Shown here: positions 1-9,057 of the stretch, piece by piece | Layout: every line of letters begins with the position of its first letter | How positions within the stretch are numbered: the first letter of the stretch is position 1 | DNA from: Thermoplasmata archaeon | GTDB taxonomy: Archaea; Thermoplasmatota; Thermoplasmata; Thermoplasmatales; Thermoplasmataceae | DNA length: 64,000 bases | NCBI GenBank assembly: GCA_021817255.1 | Contig: JAKAVO010000003.1 | Coordinates: forward strand, 1 to 64,000 | Direction: 5' to 3' | Program-made: the position numbers and the translations under genes | Notes under the pieces: generated by a model | What the model was told of the DNA's origin: nothing | The model's database searches: none | Seen by the model: only the letters and a program-made list of their open reading frames with translations

Positions 1-673
1 GATCTACTGTTACCATAGTATTTCTCATCTGCAGCGCGTATGTTGGCAAAAGAGCCACTACAAGAGTTGCAATGGGGAGAAAGCCGTGGTAAAGGACATC
101 TCCCATGTATGAGAAAATGTTGTGGTATGTCACTCCTGGTGTTACGGCATGGCCAACTGGGAATATAGTAATATCAACAGCAAAGAAGATCAGGAATATC
201 ATTCCTATCCAGAAATAAGGTATTGATGATACAAGCATGCCAGCTGAAGATATTAGGGAATCTCGAGCGGTTCCCCTTCGCCAGGCTAGATAAATGCCCA
301 GTATTATTCCAAGTCCCGCCGCAATTAGAGTTGCAGTTCCTACAAGGAACAAAGTCCATGGGAGTCTCTGCATAATGACAGAAGAAACATTTTCAGGATA
401 GTAATAAAATGATATACCAAGGTTTCCGTGAGCCAATTCTACGAGGTACCTTCCATATTGATAAAATAAATTTGGATTGTTAAGGCCAAATTCACGGGTT
501 AACCTGGCAACTACAACTGGATTGCCAATTTGCCCGCCCCCTCCACCAAACATATTTGCCATTACCGGATTGCCAGGAATAATTCTGGGCAGGAGGAAAT
601 TAAGTGTTATTGCGCCGTACGCAATAATAAGGGTATTTATGAATCTGCGGATTAGATATCTCTTTTCTATCAA
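1..673 (-). CDS. ABC importer permease, DppB/OppB type (partial)
   Basis: Inner-membrane subunit of an oligopeptide/oligosaccharide-class ABC importer; its 3' end lies beyond the left edge of the window. Read on the reverse strand it opens with TTG at 673, seven bases beyond the last base of the binding-protein stop codon; that TAG is in the same frame, so no ATG start is possible and TTG is the likely initiator. A purine-rich GAGGAT precedes it. Residues near 8-30 form the first membrane helix, followed by the RIIPGNPV segment typical of DppB proteins just after TM1; further helices and a PYFWIGM-type segment follow. It forms an operon with the upstream binding protein. In archaea this ABC class imports sugars as often as peptides, so the substrate is open. 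Confidence 0.88.
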   Translation of the reverse strand, partial: MIEKRYLIRRFINTLIIAYGAITLNFLLPRIIPGNPVMANMFGGGGGQIGNPVVVARLTREFGLNNPNLFYQYGRYLVELAHGNLGISFYYYPENVSSVIMQRLPWTLFLVGTATLIAAGLGIILGIYLAWRRGTARDSLISSAGMLVSSIPYFWIGMIFLIFFAVDITIFPVGHAVTPGVTYHNIFSYMGDVLYHGFLPIATLVVALLPTYALQMRNTMVTVD

Positions 674-679
674 AAGTTT

Positions 680-2554
680 CTAATCCTCTTCCTTTTCCGA
701 TTCCTTTTTCTTGCGTGTTCTAAGTACAACAGCGGCAGCAACAACTGCTAGGATACCAACCACCGCACCCACGATGATAATCTTATTTGTTGTGGTGAAT
801 AGAGATGTCTGATTCTGATACTTCAGGATTTGCATGTGCTCTATGCTGATCATCCATGCGATGTTGTAATTTGGAGTGTTGTCTATGACAGTATGATTGT
901 TGTATGTGAAGAATGTTGGAGGATCATCTATCATTATGAGTGGAAGCTGATTTGCTATAGCCTGCTGTATCTTGTTAAGGTAACTCTGTTCCATTGTAAG
1001 GTTGGGCGTAGAGGCTGCCTCTGAAAGAAGAGTATTCACCGTGGTATTGTTATATCTTTCCACATTCCATCCATGAGTCCATGAGAATTTCCCGATAGGG
1101 GCACTCGAATTTGCAGCAAATAATGTGTTGAGAACAGACCATGCTGTTGGTGATGCTCCTGTGAACCCGAAGTAGGTCATCTGGAAGTTGCCATATCCTA
1201 CGTAATCTGCCCAGTTTGCAAACGTCTCAGGTGTATAGGTTGTCTTGATTCCGAACGCAGTAAGGTTCTGGGATATGATCTGTCCTGCTGTCACCCAGTC
1301 TGCAAGTGGAGGCTCAATTAATGTGATCTGAACTTGTGTTCCATTTGGGTAGTACCATTCTCCATTGGTCTTCGTGAAACCACCTTTAGTCATCATGTTA
1401 GCTGCAGCTGTTAAGTTGTAGTGGTAGAAGGGCAACCCTGTTGGAACCTGGTTTCTGAAAGTGTATGGAAGTCCACCATTTGAACCGTTAAGCCCTGCAC
1501 CTGCCAGTGCTACCTTGTTTATGTAGTGCTTGTTGATTGCAAAGGCAACGGCTTTTCTTAAATCGGTGTTGTTAAAGGGGGCGACCTTATTATTTAGCCA
1601 TGCGTAGAATGTATAAGTTGAAGGTGCACTTACGCTTTTAAGATAATTGAGTTTTGCGAATAGGCTTGCATCTGTATATGGTCCCCAGAATGCATCAATG
1701 CTCTTGCTTTCCAAGGCTGCTGTTGCATCAGATGTTGTCTTGAAGAACTCCCAGATCATCCTTGCGTAGTCTGGAGCACCGTTGAAGAAATTCTTGTTTG
1801 TTTTGAAGTCAGCACCGCTTACTGTTGTCATACTGGTAAGCATGACTGGACCATCTGTGATAAGTTTCGATGCGTTATATGAACCTGAAGTTATGTTTGT
1901 TGCGTAGTTCGTAAAGCTGGATATATTTGCAGTATACGGGCTATTTCCCCAGACTGCCGGTATTATTGGCTCAGTTCCTATTTCGTAGAGGAGCGGATTA
2001 TAATACTTTTTCATGTGGAATACCACTGTATAAGTGCTTGTAGCGTCAATGCTCGCTACATACTTGTTAAGGGAATTAAAGTCAATGCTTGGATGATTCA
2101 AGATAGATTGAAATGTGAAATTCACATCTTTGGAAGTTACAGGATTTCCATTGCTCCATGTGGCGTTTGTCACCATGTTGAAAGTAAACAGCTTACCCTG
2201 GTCTGATATGTTGTAAGACTTGGCAAGCCACGGTACTACACCACCACTTGCTCCTGGGTATAGCAATGAACTGTAGAGCAGCGCTGAAATATCTCCAGCA
2301 GTGCTTGTAGCTGTTACTGGGTTTAAATCAGTAAGTGGCCCCTGGACAGAACCAAATATAAATGTACCATTCGTATCAACCACCGCTACCTTTGAGGCTG
2401 GTGTTGCAGGTGAGTTTGCTGGTGAATTGCCAGCCACATAGCTCCCTGAACTTCCTAAAACCATCAGAAATACTATGGCAAAACTCGCTATAACTATTGG
2501 TATAGATTTCTTTTTATCAAAACGTTTTGACATAAAATCGACAATAAAATCCAT
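680..2554 (-). CDS. ABC transporter substrate-binding protein, family 5
   Basis: Extracytoplasmic solute-binding protein (SBP_bac_5 / DppA-OppA fold) of 624 residues. A hydrophobic N-terminal segment at about residues 16-35 and a second one near the C-terminus (about 590-612), followed by a Lys/Arg/Glu-rich tail, indicate a protein anchored in the membrane with its binding domain outside. The family's DLNPVT segment after the mature N-terminus and an LRKAVAFAINK motif mid-protein support the family. The linker after the signal is rich in Ser/Pro/Ala. The start at 2554 is supported by a TATA box about 25 bp upstream (leaderless mRNA); an internal ATG at 2533 is the alternative. It is co-transcribed with the permease, and upstream lies the amino-sugar locus, so oligosaccharides or muropeptides are candidate ligands (inference). 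Confidence 0.9.
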   Translation of the reverse strand: MDFIVDFMSKRFDKKKSIPIVIASFAIVFLMVLGSSGSYVAGNSPANSPATPASKVAVVDTNGTFIFGSVQGPLTDLNPVTATSTAGDISALLYSSLLYPGASGGVVPWLAKSYNISDQGKLFTFNMVTNATWSNGNPVTSKDVNFTFQSILNHPSIDFNSLNKYVASIDATSTYTVVFHMKKYYNPLLYEIGTEPIIPAVWGNSPYTANISSFTNYATNITSGSYNASKLITDGPVMLTSMTTVSGADFKTNKNFFNGAPDYARMIWEFFKTTSDATAALESKSIDAFWGPYTDASLFAKLNYLKSVSAPSTYTFYAWLNNKVAPFNNTDLRKAVAFAINKHYINKVALAGAGLNGSNGGLPYTFRNQVPTGLPFYHYNLTAAANMMTKGGFTKTNGEWYYPNGTQVQITLIEPPLADWVTAGQIISQNLTAFGIKTTYTPETFANWADYVGYGNFQMTYFGFTGASPTAWSVLNTLFAANSSAPIGKFSWTHGWNVERYNNTTVNTLLSEAASTPNLTMEQSYLNKIQQAIANQLPLIMIDDPPTFFTYNNHTVIDNTPNYNIAWMISIEHMQILKYQNQTSLFTTTNKIIIVGAVVGILAVVAAAVVLRTRKKKESEKEED

Positions 2555-2575
2555 ATATTAAAACGTTATCAACGC

Positions 2576-2585
2576 TTTTATATCA
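2576..2585 (-). promoter_or_regulatory. TATA box of the binding-protein gene
   Basis: On the reverse strand the sequence GATATAAAAG lies about 26 bp before the ATG at 2554, the distance expected between an archaeal TATA box and the transcription start. The mRNA would therefore begin at or next to the start codon. Confidence 0.6.
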
Positions 2586-3309
2586 GGTAAAATTGATTAT
2601 ATCTTGTTGTAAAGCAAACCTATTGTTAACTAATTCTGCCAATTTATTAAGTGTAAAAAGAAAAGTATTTAATACTTATGATACGGATCATTGTGCGAGA
2701 AAAAATTTTTCCAAAAACACAAGTGAATAACACAGTCATTTTTGTGAAAGAATTGAACCATTTGCCACAGAGAAGATATGGGGCTTATCTTGCCAATTTC
2801 CATTAATCATGAAAGTTATGCCAACACTAAGAATTGTCTATATATAGCATGCTTATTATCCGAGGGTGACGTCCAGGTGCTGGGAGGACGCATTCAAGTT
2901 TGGTGGTTATAAGTTTATGACAGTTCTTCAGTTTGTTCCTGGCTTAGTTAAGTTTGGACTCATTCTGCCCGTCATAATGGTGCTCCACAGTCTTGTCGTT
3001 CACTATCCTCTTCATTATGGATTATCATTTAAATCAAGATTGGTGCAGCGTTTATCCAATTGACAGGTTCAGCCCGCTTTTCTTGTTGTTTAATATGTAT
3101 ACATTTGATCCCTATCTTCAAATTAACTGACTTAGCTTCATAAAGAAATAGTAAACCTGTGAAAGACTATGCACCAAAATACTTCCATTACAACCGGAAA
3201 CAATATACGGAAAACGCGTACTAATAAAAATATTTGGATAAAAAATGATGAACTGAAGAATTTAGGTGCTGAACACTCTTAAGCCATTAAATATAAGTCA
3301 GGGCTACGG
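2586..3309. other. Intergenic region, no recognised gene
   Basis: About 720 bp between the binding-protein promoter and the end of the DUF871 gene. It holds a perfect inverted repeat, AGTATT-T-AATACT, at 2664-2676 that contains a TATA-like core, and a 65-codon open frame at 2866-3063 with no recognisable similarity and no TATA box at the expected distance. I see no RNA gene or mobile element here. Confidence 0.5.
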
Positions 3310-4410
3310 CTAGGGGAATTCCTTGATCATGAATTTCCTGAACGGTTTCACAGCGTGAACCAGTGACATATCTTCTTCGTATACATCAGCAACAACATTT
3401 ATATTGTCATCAGCTGGCAACTTTTTAAACCAAACATTAACCTCGCTTGCATTTGTTAACTGGTTGTTTCCATATCTATTGCCGATGTTGTCAATAGTCA
3501 CTGACCCCCGCGGCCTTTCAACACAGTTTCTCGGTTCAATCAATTTATTTTCTTCTCCTTTGGGAAATCTGAAAGTATATTTCAGGGACAGTTCTGTTCC
3601 TGGTTTTGCTATCATTTCCTTATTGTAAAGAACTCCCTTCTCTTTTTCTGTTAATCCCGGCCTCGATTTTGCCCTTATCCTGATATAGTTGCGGGAGGAT
3701 ATTTCTGCAACCGCGTCAAGATCCTCATCTGATGCAAGTGGGTCTCCTATAAGGACAGTATCTATGCCATCGATAGCAAAAAGTTCCTCGGTAGCTCTTC
3801 CGGGGGTCATATGCCTGAACGATTCAACTGTTGTCCTTGTATGCAATCCAGAAGAGTGGACAAATGCAAAGAGAGGTATTCCAAAGTGAGAGTATGCTTC
3901 TGCCTGTTGCTTTACAAACTCCAGTGAAATTCCTGATTCAAACTTGGGGTAATAATTAAAACTTGCCTGCATCTGGGTTCTATCGGCACCAGCAGCAATT
4001 ATCTCCTCAAGGTCTTTATAAAAATAATGGCAACCATTAAGTTCCACCTTCAGTCCCGCTTTGTTTTTCGTAAAGTCCGATACCTCCTTGTTTGAGAATC
4101 CGTCATCAAGCCTCAGTGATGCGACTCCAGCTTCCTTGAATGGAGATAGATTGTCTATTGTGGCTCCGAATATCCTCAGGGCGAATGGAGAGATGTCCGT
4201 AACTATTTCCATGCCAACTTCATGAACTCTCTTGGAAATAACCGGCATCTCGACCTTTACCCTCTCTGGATCAGACCCGGGTCTCTGCATGCTGGTGAAT
4301 ATCCTCTTGTAGCCTTTTTTAGCAGCCTTCTCTATATATGCAATGTTTTCCTCCACACTGAACTCCATTCCGGTAAATATTGAGATGCCTATGTTTCTCG
4401 CGATTACCAC
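3310..4410 (-). CDS. DUF871 / MupG-like TIM-barrel protein
   Basis: A 366-residue protein of the DUF871 family. The characterised member, Staphylococcus MupG, hydrolyses MurNAc-6-phosphate-GlcNAc in cell-wall recycling. The opening with ISIFTGMEFS, the segments GYKRIFTSMQRP and LRLDDGFSN, and the C-terminal small domain with RPRGSVTIDNIGNRYG follow the family pattern from end to end, and length is normal. The start is GTG at 4410, overlapping the stop of the upstream propeller gene by 7 bp, so the two are probably translationally coupled. A murein-recycling enzyme is unexpected in a lineage without murein; the true substrate may be another phosphorylated amino-sugar disaccharide. The fold and family call is firm, the reaction is inferred. 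Confidence 0.85.
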   Translation of the reverse strand: MVIARNIGISIFTGMEFSVEENIAYIEKAAKKGYKRIFTSMQRPGSDPERVKVEMPVISKRVHEVGMEIVTDISPFALRIFGATIDNLSPFKEAGVASLRLDDGFSNKEVSDFTKNKAGLKVELNGCHYFYKDLEEIIAAGADRTQMQASFNYYPKFESGISLEFVKQQAEAYSHFGIPLFAFVHSSGLHTRTTVESFRHMTPGRATEELFAIDGIDTVLIGDPLASDEDLDAVAEISSRNYIRIRAKSRPGLTEKEKGVLYNKEMIAKPGTELSLKYTFRFPKGEENKLIEPRNCVERPRGSVTIDNIGNRYGNNQLTNASEVNVWFKKLPADDNINVVADVYEEDMSLVHAVKPFRKFMIKEFP

Positions 4411-5378
4411 CTGAATGAGTCTACCATAGCAACCCTGAGTTCGTGAGAACCATCTTCCCTTCTCTGTTCATAATAGAAAAGGAAGCTATTCTTGAATCTG
4501 ACAGTATCAACATATCTTATAGATGCCCCATTCGGTCCTTCTATGTAGGGTTCTGAAACAGATAACCTGTTAAAAGTTTTAAGGTCAGTGGAGAAAGCAA
4601 TTCCACACTTTTCTTCATAATTCTGTTCTATCTTGTACGCTCCATCATAGAAAGCTACAAAACCACCATCAATCCTGGCAATTGAGCTTATCCTTGTCGT
4701 GCTTGAGTCCCAACTGTCTCCAAGGCCGATTACCTCTCCTGCCCACTTGAAGTTTATTCCATCACTGCTTATGGCCAGACCACTCTTAGAAGTTGTGAGG
4801 CCAGTAGCAAATGCATCACCAGTAGAATGAAGGTTTGGCTCATTCTTGGGAGGTAATGGAGCAAAACTCACATACATCATGTAATAATCCCCTACCTTCA
4901 TAATCCATGGGTCTTTTACGCCACTGGTTCCTAGCATATCTCCATCAAGCACTTTCTTTCTCGATGATATATCGAATTTTTCAACTGATTCAGCTTCAAC
5001 ATAGTCTATTTGCCACATATTGTTTTTGGGATTCACATAGCTGAAATACAGTCTGAAATTCTTCCCAGTGTGCAAAAGGCAACTTCTTTCTATAGACGGG
5101 GCACCATCAAGCATATTCTTGTTAATTTCAAATACATCCTCAAAATCTGTTCCATTTGTGCTTTTTGCGACCCTGTTAATCGTGCCTCTTCCCTCTCCTA
5201 CGGGCCTTCTTATCCTGTATGTGAGATATAGAATATCATCCATTTCAAAAATAGATGGTGCACCAACCCAGTTTCCCTGTTTCTTCTCAACTGGCTCTCT
5301 TACCACTTTCGACTCGTGTATGTTGAACTTTGGGAGATTTAAAATTTCCCTAGAGTTTTGTTTTTTGGAAACTATCAT
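4404..5378 (-). CDS. Five-bladed beta-propeller glycosidase-like protein
   Basis: A 324-residue soluble protein of the GH43/GH32/GH130-type five-bladed propeller superfamily. Visible blade motifs are GAPSIFEMDDILYLTYR near residue 39, KDPWIMKVGDYYMMYVSF mid-protein and GASIRYVDTVRF near the end; the DPW and RYVD spacings are typical for this superfamily. No signal peptide is seen, so it should act in the cytoplasm on imported material. A TATA box (TTTATAAT) at 5398-5405 sits about 24 bp before the ATG at 5378. It heads a two-gene operon with the MupG-like gene. The exact GH family, and whether it is a hydrolase or a phosphorylase, cannot be decided by eye. Confidence 0.7.
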   Translation of the reverse strand: MIVSKKQNSREILNLPKFNIHESKVVREPVEKKQGNWVGAPSIFEMDDILYLTYRIRRPVGEGRGTINRVAKSTNGTDFEDVFEINKNMLDGAPSIERSCLLHTGKNFRLYFSYVNPKNNMWQIDYVEAESVEKFDISSRKKVLDGDMLGTSGVKDPWIMKVGDYYMMYVSFAPLPPKNEPNLHSTGDAFATGLTTSKSGLAISSDGINFKWAGEVIGLGDSWDSSTTRISSIARIDGGFVAFYDGAYKIEQNYEEKCGIAFSTDLKTFNRLSVSEPYIEGPNGASIRYVDTVRFKNSFLFYYEQRREDGSHELRVAMVDSFRW

Positions 5379-5397
5379 GTTTGAGAAATTTCCTTTA

Positions 5398-5405
5398 ATT
5401 ATAAA
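5398..5405 (-). promoter_or_regulatory. TATA box of the propeller-MupG operon
   Basis: Reverse-strand TTTATAAT centred about 24 bp from the ATG at 5378 gives a leaderless transcript. Confidence 0.6.
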
Positions 5406-5910
5406 TTGTTTTGGTTATGGGCAATAGGGAAATATCTCGCCTGTTACGGTTTAAATACAGATCCCAAATAAATCGGCAAAATGCTGATTGCTATGATGTC
5501 GGGCACAGTCCTACAAACTTCAACTAACTTTAAACAGAACTTAGAAGCACTTATATTAACGGGAATTAGGAAAGATGTTCCGATGTTTCAGCCTTGTCAG
5601 AAATTTCTTATGGAGTTTGATTCTCTCTGGGGGCATCTGCTAATTTTCACATGGCAAGGGTAAGCCACCAATATTCAGATAAACCGGATCAACTCACTGT
5701 GCAAAAAGAATCCAGAAGTTTCACAATTGAAAAATTATGAAACCCGCAGAGAATAATAGGTAGTACACCTCTTGCCTGTGAAACTTGCCCACAGGGATCA
5801 AAACGGATGTTAAGTTAGCAGGGAAATGCTTAGAATTATATAACATTCAGATGATATTCAAACATCTATTGAAATTAACTGATAATCTCCTGCCTTCATG
5901 AATACAAAAT
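5406..5910. other. Intergenic region between divergent sugar genes
   Basis: About 500 bp between the promoters of the propeller operon and the kinase. A 60-codon frame at 5481-5663 has no recognisable similarity and no convincing promoter. No RNA gene, repeat or mobile element was recognised. Its length is unusual for the compact surroundings and could hold regulatory sites for both transcripts. Confidence 0.4.
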
Positions 5911-5918
5911 TTAAATAT
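5911..5918 (+). promoter_or_regulatory. TATA box of the BadF-type kinase
   Basis: TTAAATAT centred 25 bp before the ATG at 5940. This picks that ATG over the in-frame ATG at 5898, which lies upstream of the box. Confidence 0.6.
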
Positions 5919-5939
5919 CCTGGAATTACTGGCTCTACC

Positions 5940-6959
5940 ATGAAATTTATTTCTGTGGACGGTGGGGCGACAAAGACCATTTCAATCATTTATGACGAAG
6001 ATGGAGAAATATTATCAGCGGGGCTTGCTTCTTCATCAAACTTCCGGAACGTGGGCGTTAAGGAAGCCAGTTCGAACATTATGAAATCAATGGACGATGC
6101 TGTTAAAAGAAGTTCCACGGACTGGAGTGAAATTGCATTTTGCACATTTGCTTTGGCTGGGGTAAAAGATTCTGATCAATCCACTTCTGTAATAAACGAC
6201 TTCATCTCAAGGTACAGTATGATTCAAAAATATGAACTTCTTAATGATGGTGAAGCAGGCTATAGATGCAGATTCCCTGGAAAAGATGGCATAATCGTTG
6301 CTCCGGGCACGGGCATGATTTCTTATGGAAGATCCGGAAGCCTGTTTGACCGCTGCAGTGGATGGGGATGGTTTATTGGGGATGAGGGAGGCGCTTTTTA
6401 TCTGGGAAGAAGGGCAATACAGGAAGCGGCTAAGATCGCTGATGGCAGATCAGACTGTGACGGCCTGCTTCTAAATTCTATCATGGATAAATTCAATGTA
6501 AACGAACCCAGAAAACTCGTAAATGAAATTTATAAGGATAAAATAGAAATCAGGAAAATAGCCTCAATTGCCGCCATTCTTTCGGAAAACGCAAGGAGAG
6601 GTGACAGTGCTTCAAGATCCTTAATTGAGGAGGGTGCAGCAGAAGCTGCGAAATGCGCCATAGCACTTCTAAAAAAATTCAAAAGAAATGATATCCAGGT
6701 AAGCGGATATGGAGGAGTCTTCCGGGCCGGGGATTTATATTGGAAACCATTTACCGAGAAAATTCTTGAGAAATTTCCAGATACCTCATTCAAGAAACCT
6801 CTTTCTGGTTATCACGCTGTGCTTGGTTCTATGCAGATCGTACTTGAAAGGCATAATCTCATGTTGAACGAGGAAGATATTGAAGAGAAAGCGATAAACC
6901 TGGATAAGATAATTAAGAAATTACCCTCAGATGAGTTGAAATCAGATCTTATGATGTGA
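5940..6959 (+). CDS. BadF/BcrA-type amino-sugar kinase
   Basis: A 339-residue ASKHA-fold kinase of the BadF/BadG/BcrA/BcrD family, which includes eukaryotic GlcNAc kinase and bacterial MurNAc/GlcNAc kinase (MurK). The phosphate-1 motif DGGATKT is at residues 6-12, LNDGEAGYR and VAPGTGMISYG form the middle nucleotide- and sugar-binding motifs, and SGYGGVFRAGD the adenosine loop. The GWGWFIGDEGGAFYLG segment is characteristic of the GlcNAc-kinase branch. The start at 5940 is chosen from its TATA box, removing 14 residues from the longest frame. It likely phosphorylates GlcNAc, MurNAc or a related sugar released by the GH3 enzyme encoded next; sugar specificity is inference. Confidence 0.82.
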   Translation: MKFISVDGGATKTISIIYDEDGEILSAGLASSSNFRNVGVKEASSNIMKSMDDAVKRSSTDWSEIAFCTFALAGVKDSDQSTSVINDFISRYSMIQKYELLNDGEAGYRCRFPGKDGIIVAPGTGMISYGRSGSLFDRCSGWGWFIGDEGGAFYLGRRAIQEAAKIADGRSDCDGLLLNSIMDKFNVNEPRKLVNEIYKDKIEIRKIASIAAILSENARRGDSASRSLIEEGAAEAAKCAIALLKKFKRNDIQVSGYGGVFRAGDLYWKPFTEKILEKFPDTSFKKPLSGYHAVLGSMQIVLERHNLMLNEEDIEEKAINLDKIIKKLPSDELKSDLMM

Positions 6960-7280
6960 GAAGCTTTCCAAATTTTTTATCTCATTAAAATCATTTTTTA
7001 AATTAACGATTAAAGTGTGTTTTGCAAATTATGTGCAGATAGCATCCGGATGGAAATGCCCTGTTTGAGTAAGAAGGCCGATGCCATTTGTCCAATCCAA
7101 AGGTCAAAGCCTGTGTTATGAAGCAAAATCTCTGAAAAGGCAGATAAATGAATGACCGTGACGGATCAAGAATTGCAGGATGAGAGGAATTTATTCAAAG
7201 ATAAACCCGCGAGCATTTTGGGGTATTGGCATATTATAACTGAAAGAAAGAGATAAGTAGTTACGCAATATTCAACGGAT
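6960..7280. other. Intergenic region before GH3 gene
   Basis: About 320 bp without a gene. A TATA-like ATATTATAAC at 7230-7240 lies about 45 bp before the GH3 start, which would leave a leader of roughly 20 nt. Nothing else was recognised. Confidence 0.4.
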
Positions 7281-8879
7281 ATGAATATGGAGTTGAAGGA
7301 CCTGGGGCAACTCCTTCAGATTTCACTGCCTCAGGATGGCATATCAAGATGGAAAGGCATTTTAGAGGAAGTTATCCCTGGAAGTATAGTAATCCAGGGT
7401 GCCAACGTTTCCAATGGAAAGGACATTCAGGAATTTATAAAAAAAGTTCAATTGATTTATGATGATATTGGAATTCCTGATTCGAGAAAACCCCTCATCG
7501 GGATTACTCATGAAGGAGGATGGATTAGCAGAATTCATGATATATCCAATAGCCCTGGAAACATGGCTCTGGCAGCCACGGGCTCCACCGAATACACTTA
7601 CTCAACATACAGGGCAATGGGACAGGAACTTTCTTCGTTAGGCATAGACTGGAACCTTGCTCCTACAGTGGACCTGAACACTAATCCGGAAAATCCAATC
7701 ATAGGAGTCAGATCGTTTGGCGATAACCCCGCAGAAGTATCGAAGCATGCAAAAGCAGCCTGCAAAGGCTTGAGGGATGCTGGCCTCCTGGCTTGTGCCA
7801 AACACTTTCCTGGACACGGAGATACTCAGCGTGATTCCCATCTTGAGCTCCCTGCAGTGAACAAAAAGCTCACTGAAATGAGCCGCACTGATCTGGTTCC
7901 ATATGTAGATCTAATTAAGGATGGAGTGGATTCTATAATGATTTCACACATATTCTATCCTGACATAGGAGGGGACTCAAAACCCATTCCCGCTTCTCTC
8001 TCTGAAAGGGTCGTAGGACGACTTCTGAGATCGCAGATGGGCTTTGATGGGCTGGTTGTGACTGATTCACTTTCAATGTCTGCTGTTGCTGAGAATTTTC
8101 CTGCTGAACAAGCCACAAAAATGGCAATAAAGGCTGGAGTCGACATACTTGAATGTGCCAAGCCTGAATATTATATGGAAATATTCCACTCCCTGCAGGA
8201 TTCAGTAAAATCCAGAGAGATTAGTGCAAATAGGATTGAGAAGAGCCTTGAACGGTTTAACTCTCTTAAAAACATCCTGTCTGTACGCAAATCTTCTTAT
8301 TTTCCTTGGCCCAAAAGTATTCTTGAAAACGTTACCTCTGCTTCTGTAAACGCATCCATCACAATTCTGGGAAAGGGTAAACTGGATGTAGGAGCTATCA
8401 AAAAAGCAGGTTCTCTTAACTCAGTCTTTTTTACAAGGTCAAGATTGCTGGAGGAAGAATTTTCCGCAAGAAAGACCAGCCCAGTTACAGAAATAATCAA
8501 ATCATGGGGCCACGAGACCCATACAAACCTTGTTCTGCCAAGAAACCTGCCGGAAGAAAGAATCAGGGAAAATGTTCAACTACTTTCTTCGAAGTTGAAT
8601 GCTGGTGATTTTCTTGCTGTCTTCCTGAACGATTCTACCGCTTATTCCCAAAGTGGAATTGAAGTCCCTCCTCAGATCAGGTTTATTAATGAACTCTTTC
8701 CTTATTTTGGGAACAGGCTGATTGCAATAGGCACCGGGACACCCTATGAAGCATCTCTTCTCCCGGGGGATATGCCATACATTTCCGCCTACAGTTTTGA
8801 ACAACCCTCATTATCGGCAGCTATTGGCGTCCTTTCCGGAGCTATCCCACCTTTAGGAAGGGTACCTGTCAGAATATAA
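7281..8879 (+). CDS. GH3 beta-N-acetylhexosaminidase, NagZ-like
   Basis: A 532-residue glycoside hydrolase family 3 enzyme. The NagZ signature is complete: KHFPGHGDT at residues 174-182 followed by DSH at 185-187, whose Asp-His dyad is the unusual acid/base of NagZ, and the nucleophile Asp262 in VTDSLSM. This points to release of terminal beta-linked GlcNAc rather than glucose. Unlike the single-domain Gram-negative NagZ (about 340 residues) it has a second C-terminal alpha/beta domain, as in Bacillus-type NagZ. No signal peptide is visible, so it should act in the cytoplasm on imported oligosaccharides. It follows the kinase gene on the same strand and is convergent with the transaldolase operon. 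Confidence 0.88.
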   Translation: MNMELKDLGQLLQISLPQDGISRWKGILEEVIPGSIVIQGANVSNGKDIQEFIKKVQLIYDDIGIPDSRKPLIGITHEGGWISRIHDISNSPGNMALAATGSTEYTYSTYRAMGQELSSLGIDWNLAPTVDLNTNPENPIIGVRSFGDNPAEVSKHAKAACKGLRDAGLLACAKHFPGHGDTQRDSHLELPAVNKKLTEMSRTDLVPYVDLIKDGVDSIMISHIFYPDIGGDSKPIPASLSERVVGRLLRSQMGFDGLVVTDSLSMSAVAENFPAEQATKMAIKAGVDILECAKPEYYMEIFHSLQDSVKSREISANRIEKSLERFNSLKNILSVRKSSYFPWPKSILENVTSASVNASITILGKGKLDVGAIKKAGSLNSVFFTRSRLLEEEFSARKTSPVTEIIKSWGHETHTNLVLPRNLPEERIRENVQLLSSKLNAGDFLAVFLNDSTAYSQSGIEVPPQIRFINELFPYFGNRLIAIGTGTPYEASLLPGDMPYISAYSFEQPSLSAAIGVLSGAIPPLGRVPVRI

Positions 8880-9057
8880 TATCGAAATATTTCTGTTTTC
8901 ACCATATAGGCGGTTTGCATATTGAGTGTCTGCGCCTATTTCATAAGAGAGAGAAAAAATTGATAGTGGCATAATTAATTTATTTGACCGGCGGCATATT
9001 CCTTTAACGCATGAAAGAAGAAATCTAATAGGATTTCCCAGTTCTATGGTTTTAAGA

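Noticed and set aside
2866-3063. 65-codon open frame in the gap after the first operon
   Set aside because: No recognisable similarity, no TATA box at leaderless distance and no ribosome site; kept only as a note in the intergenic entry.
5481-5663. 60-codon open frame between propeller and kinase genes
   Set aside because: No promoter, no family pattern, and codon choice unlike the neighbours.
5898-5939. Upstream ATG start for the BadF-type kinase
   Set aside because: It lies upstream of the TATA box, and the 14 additional residues precede the first strand of the kinase fold.
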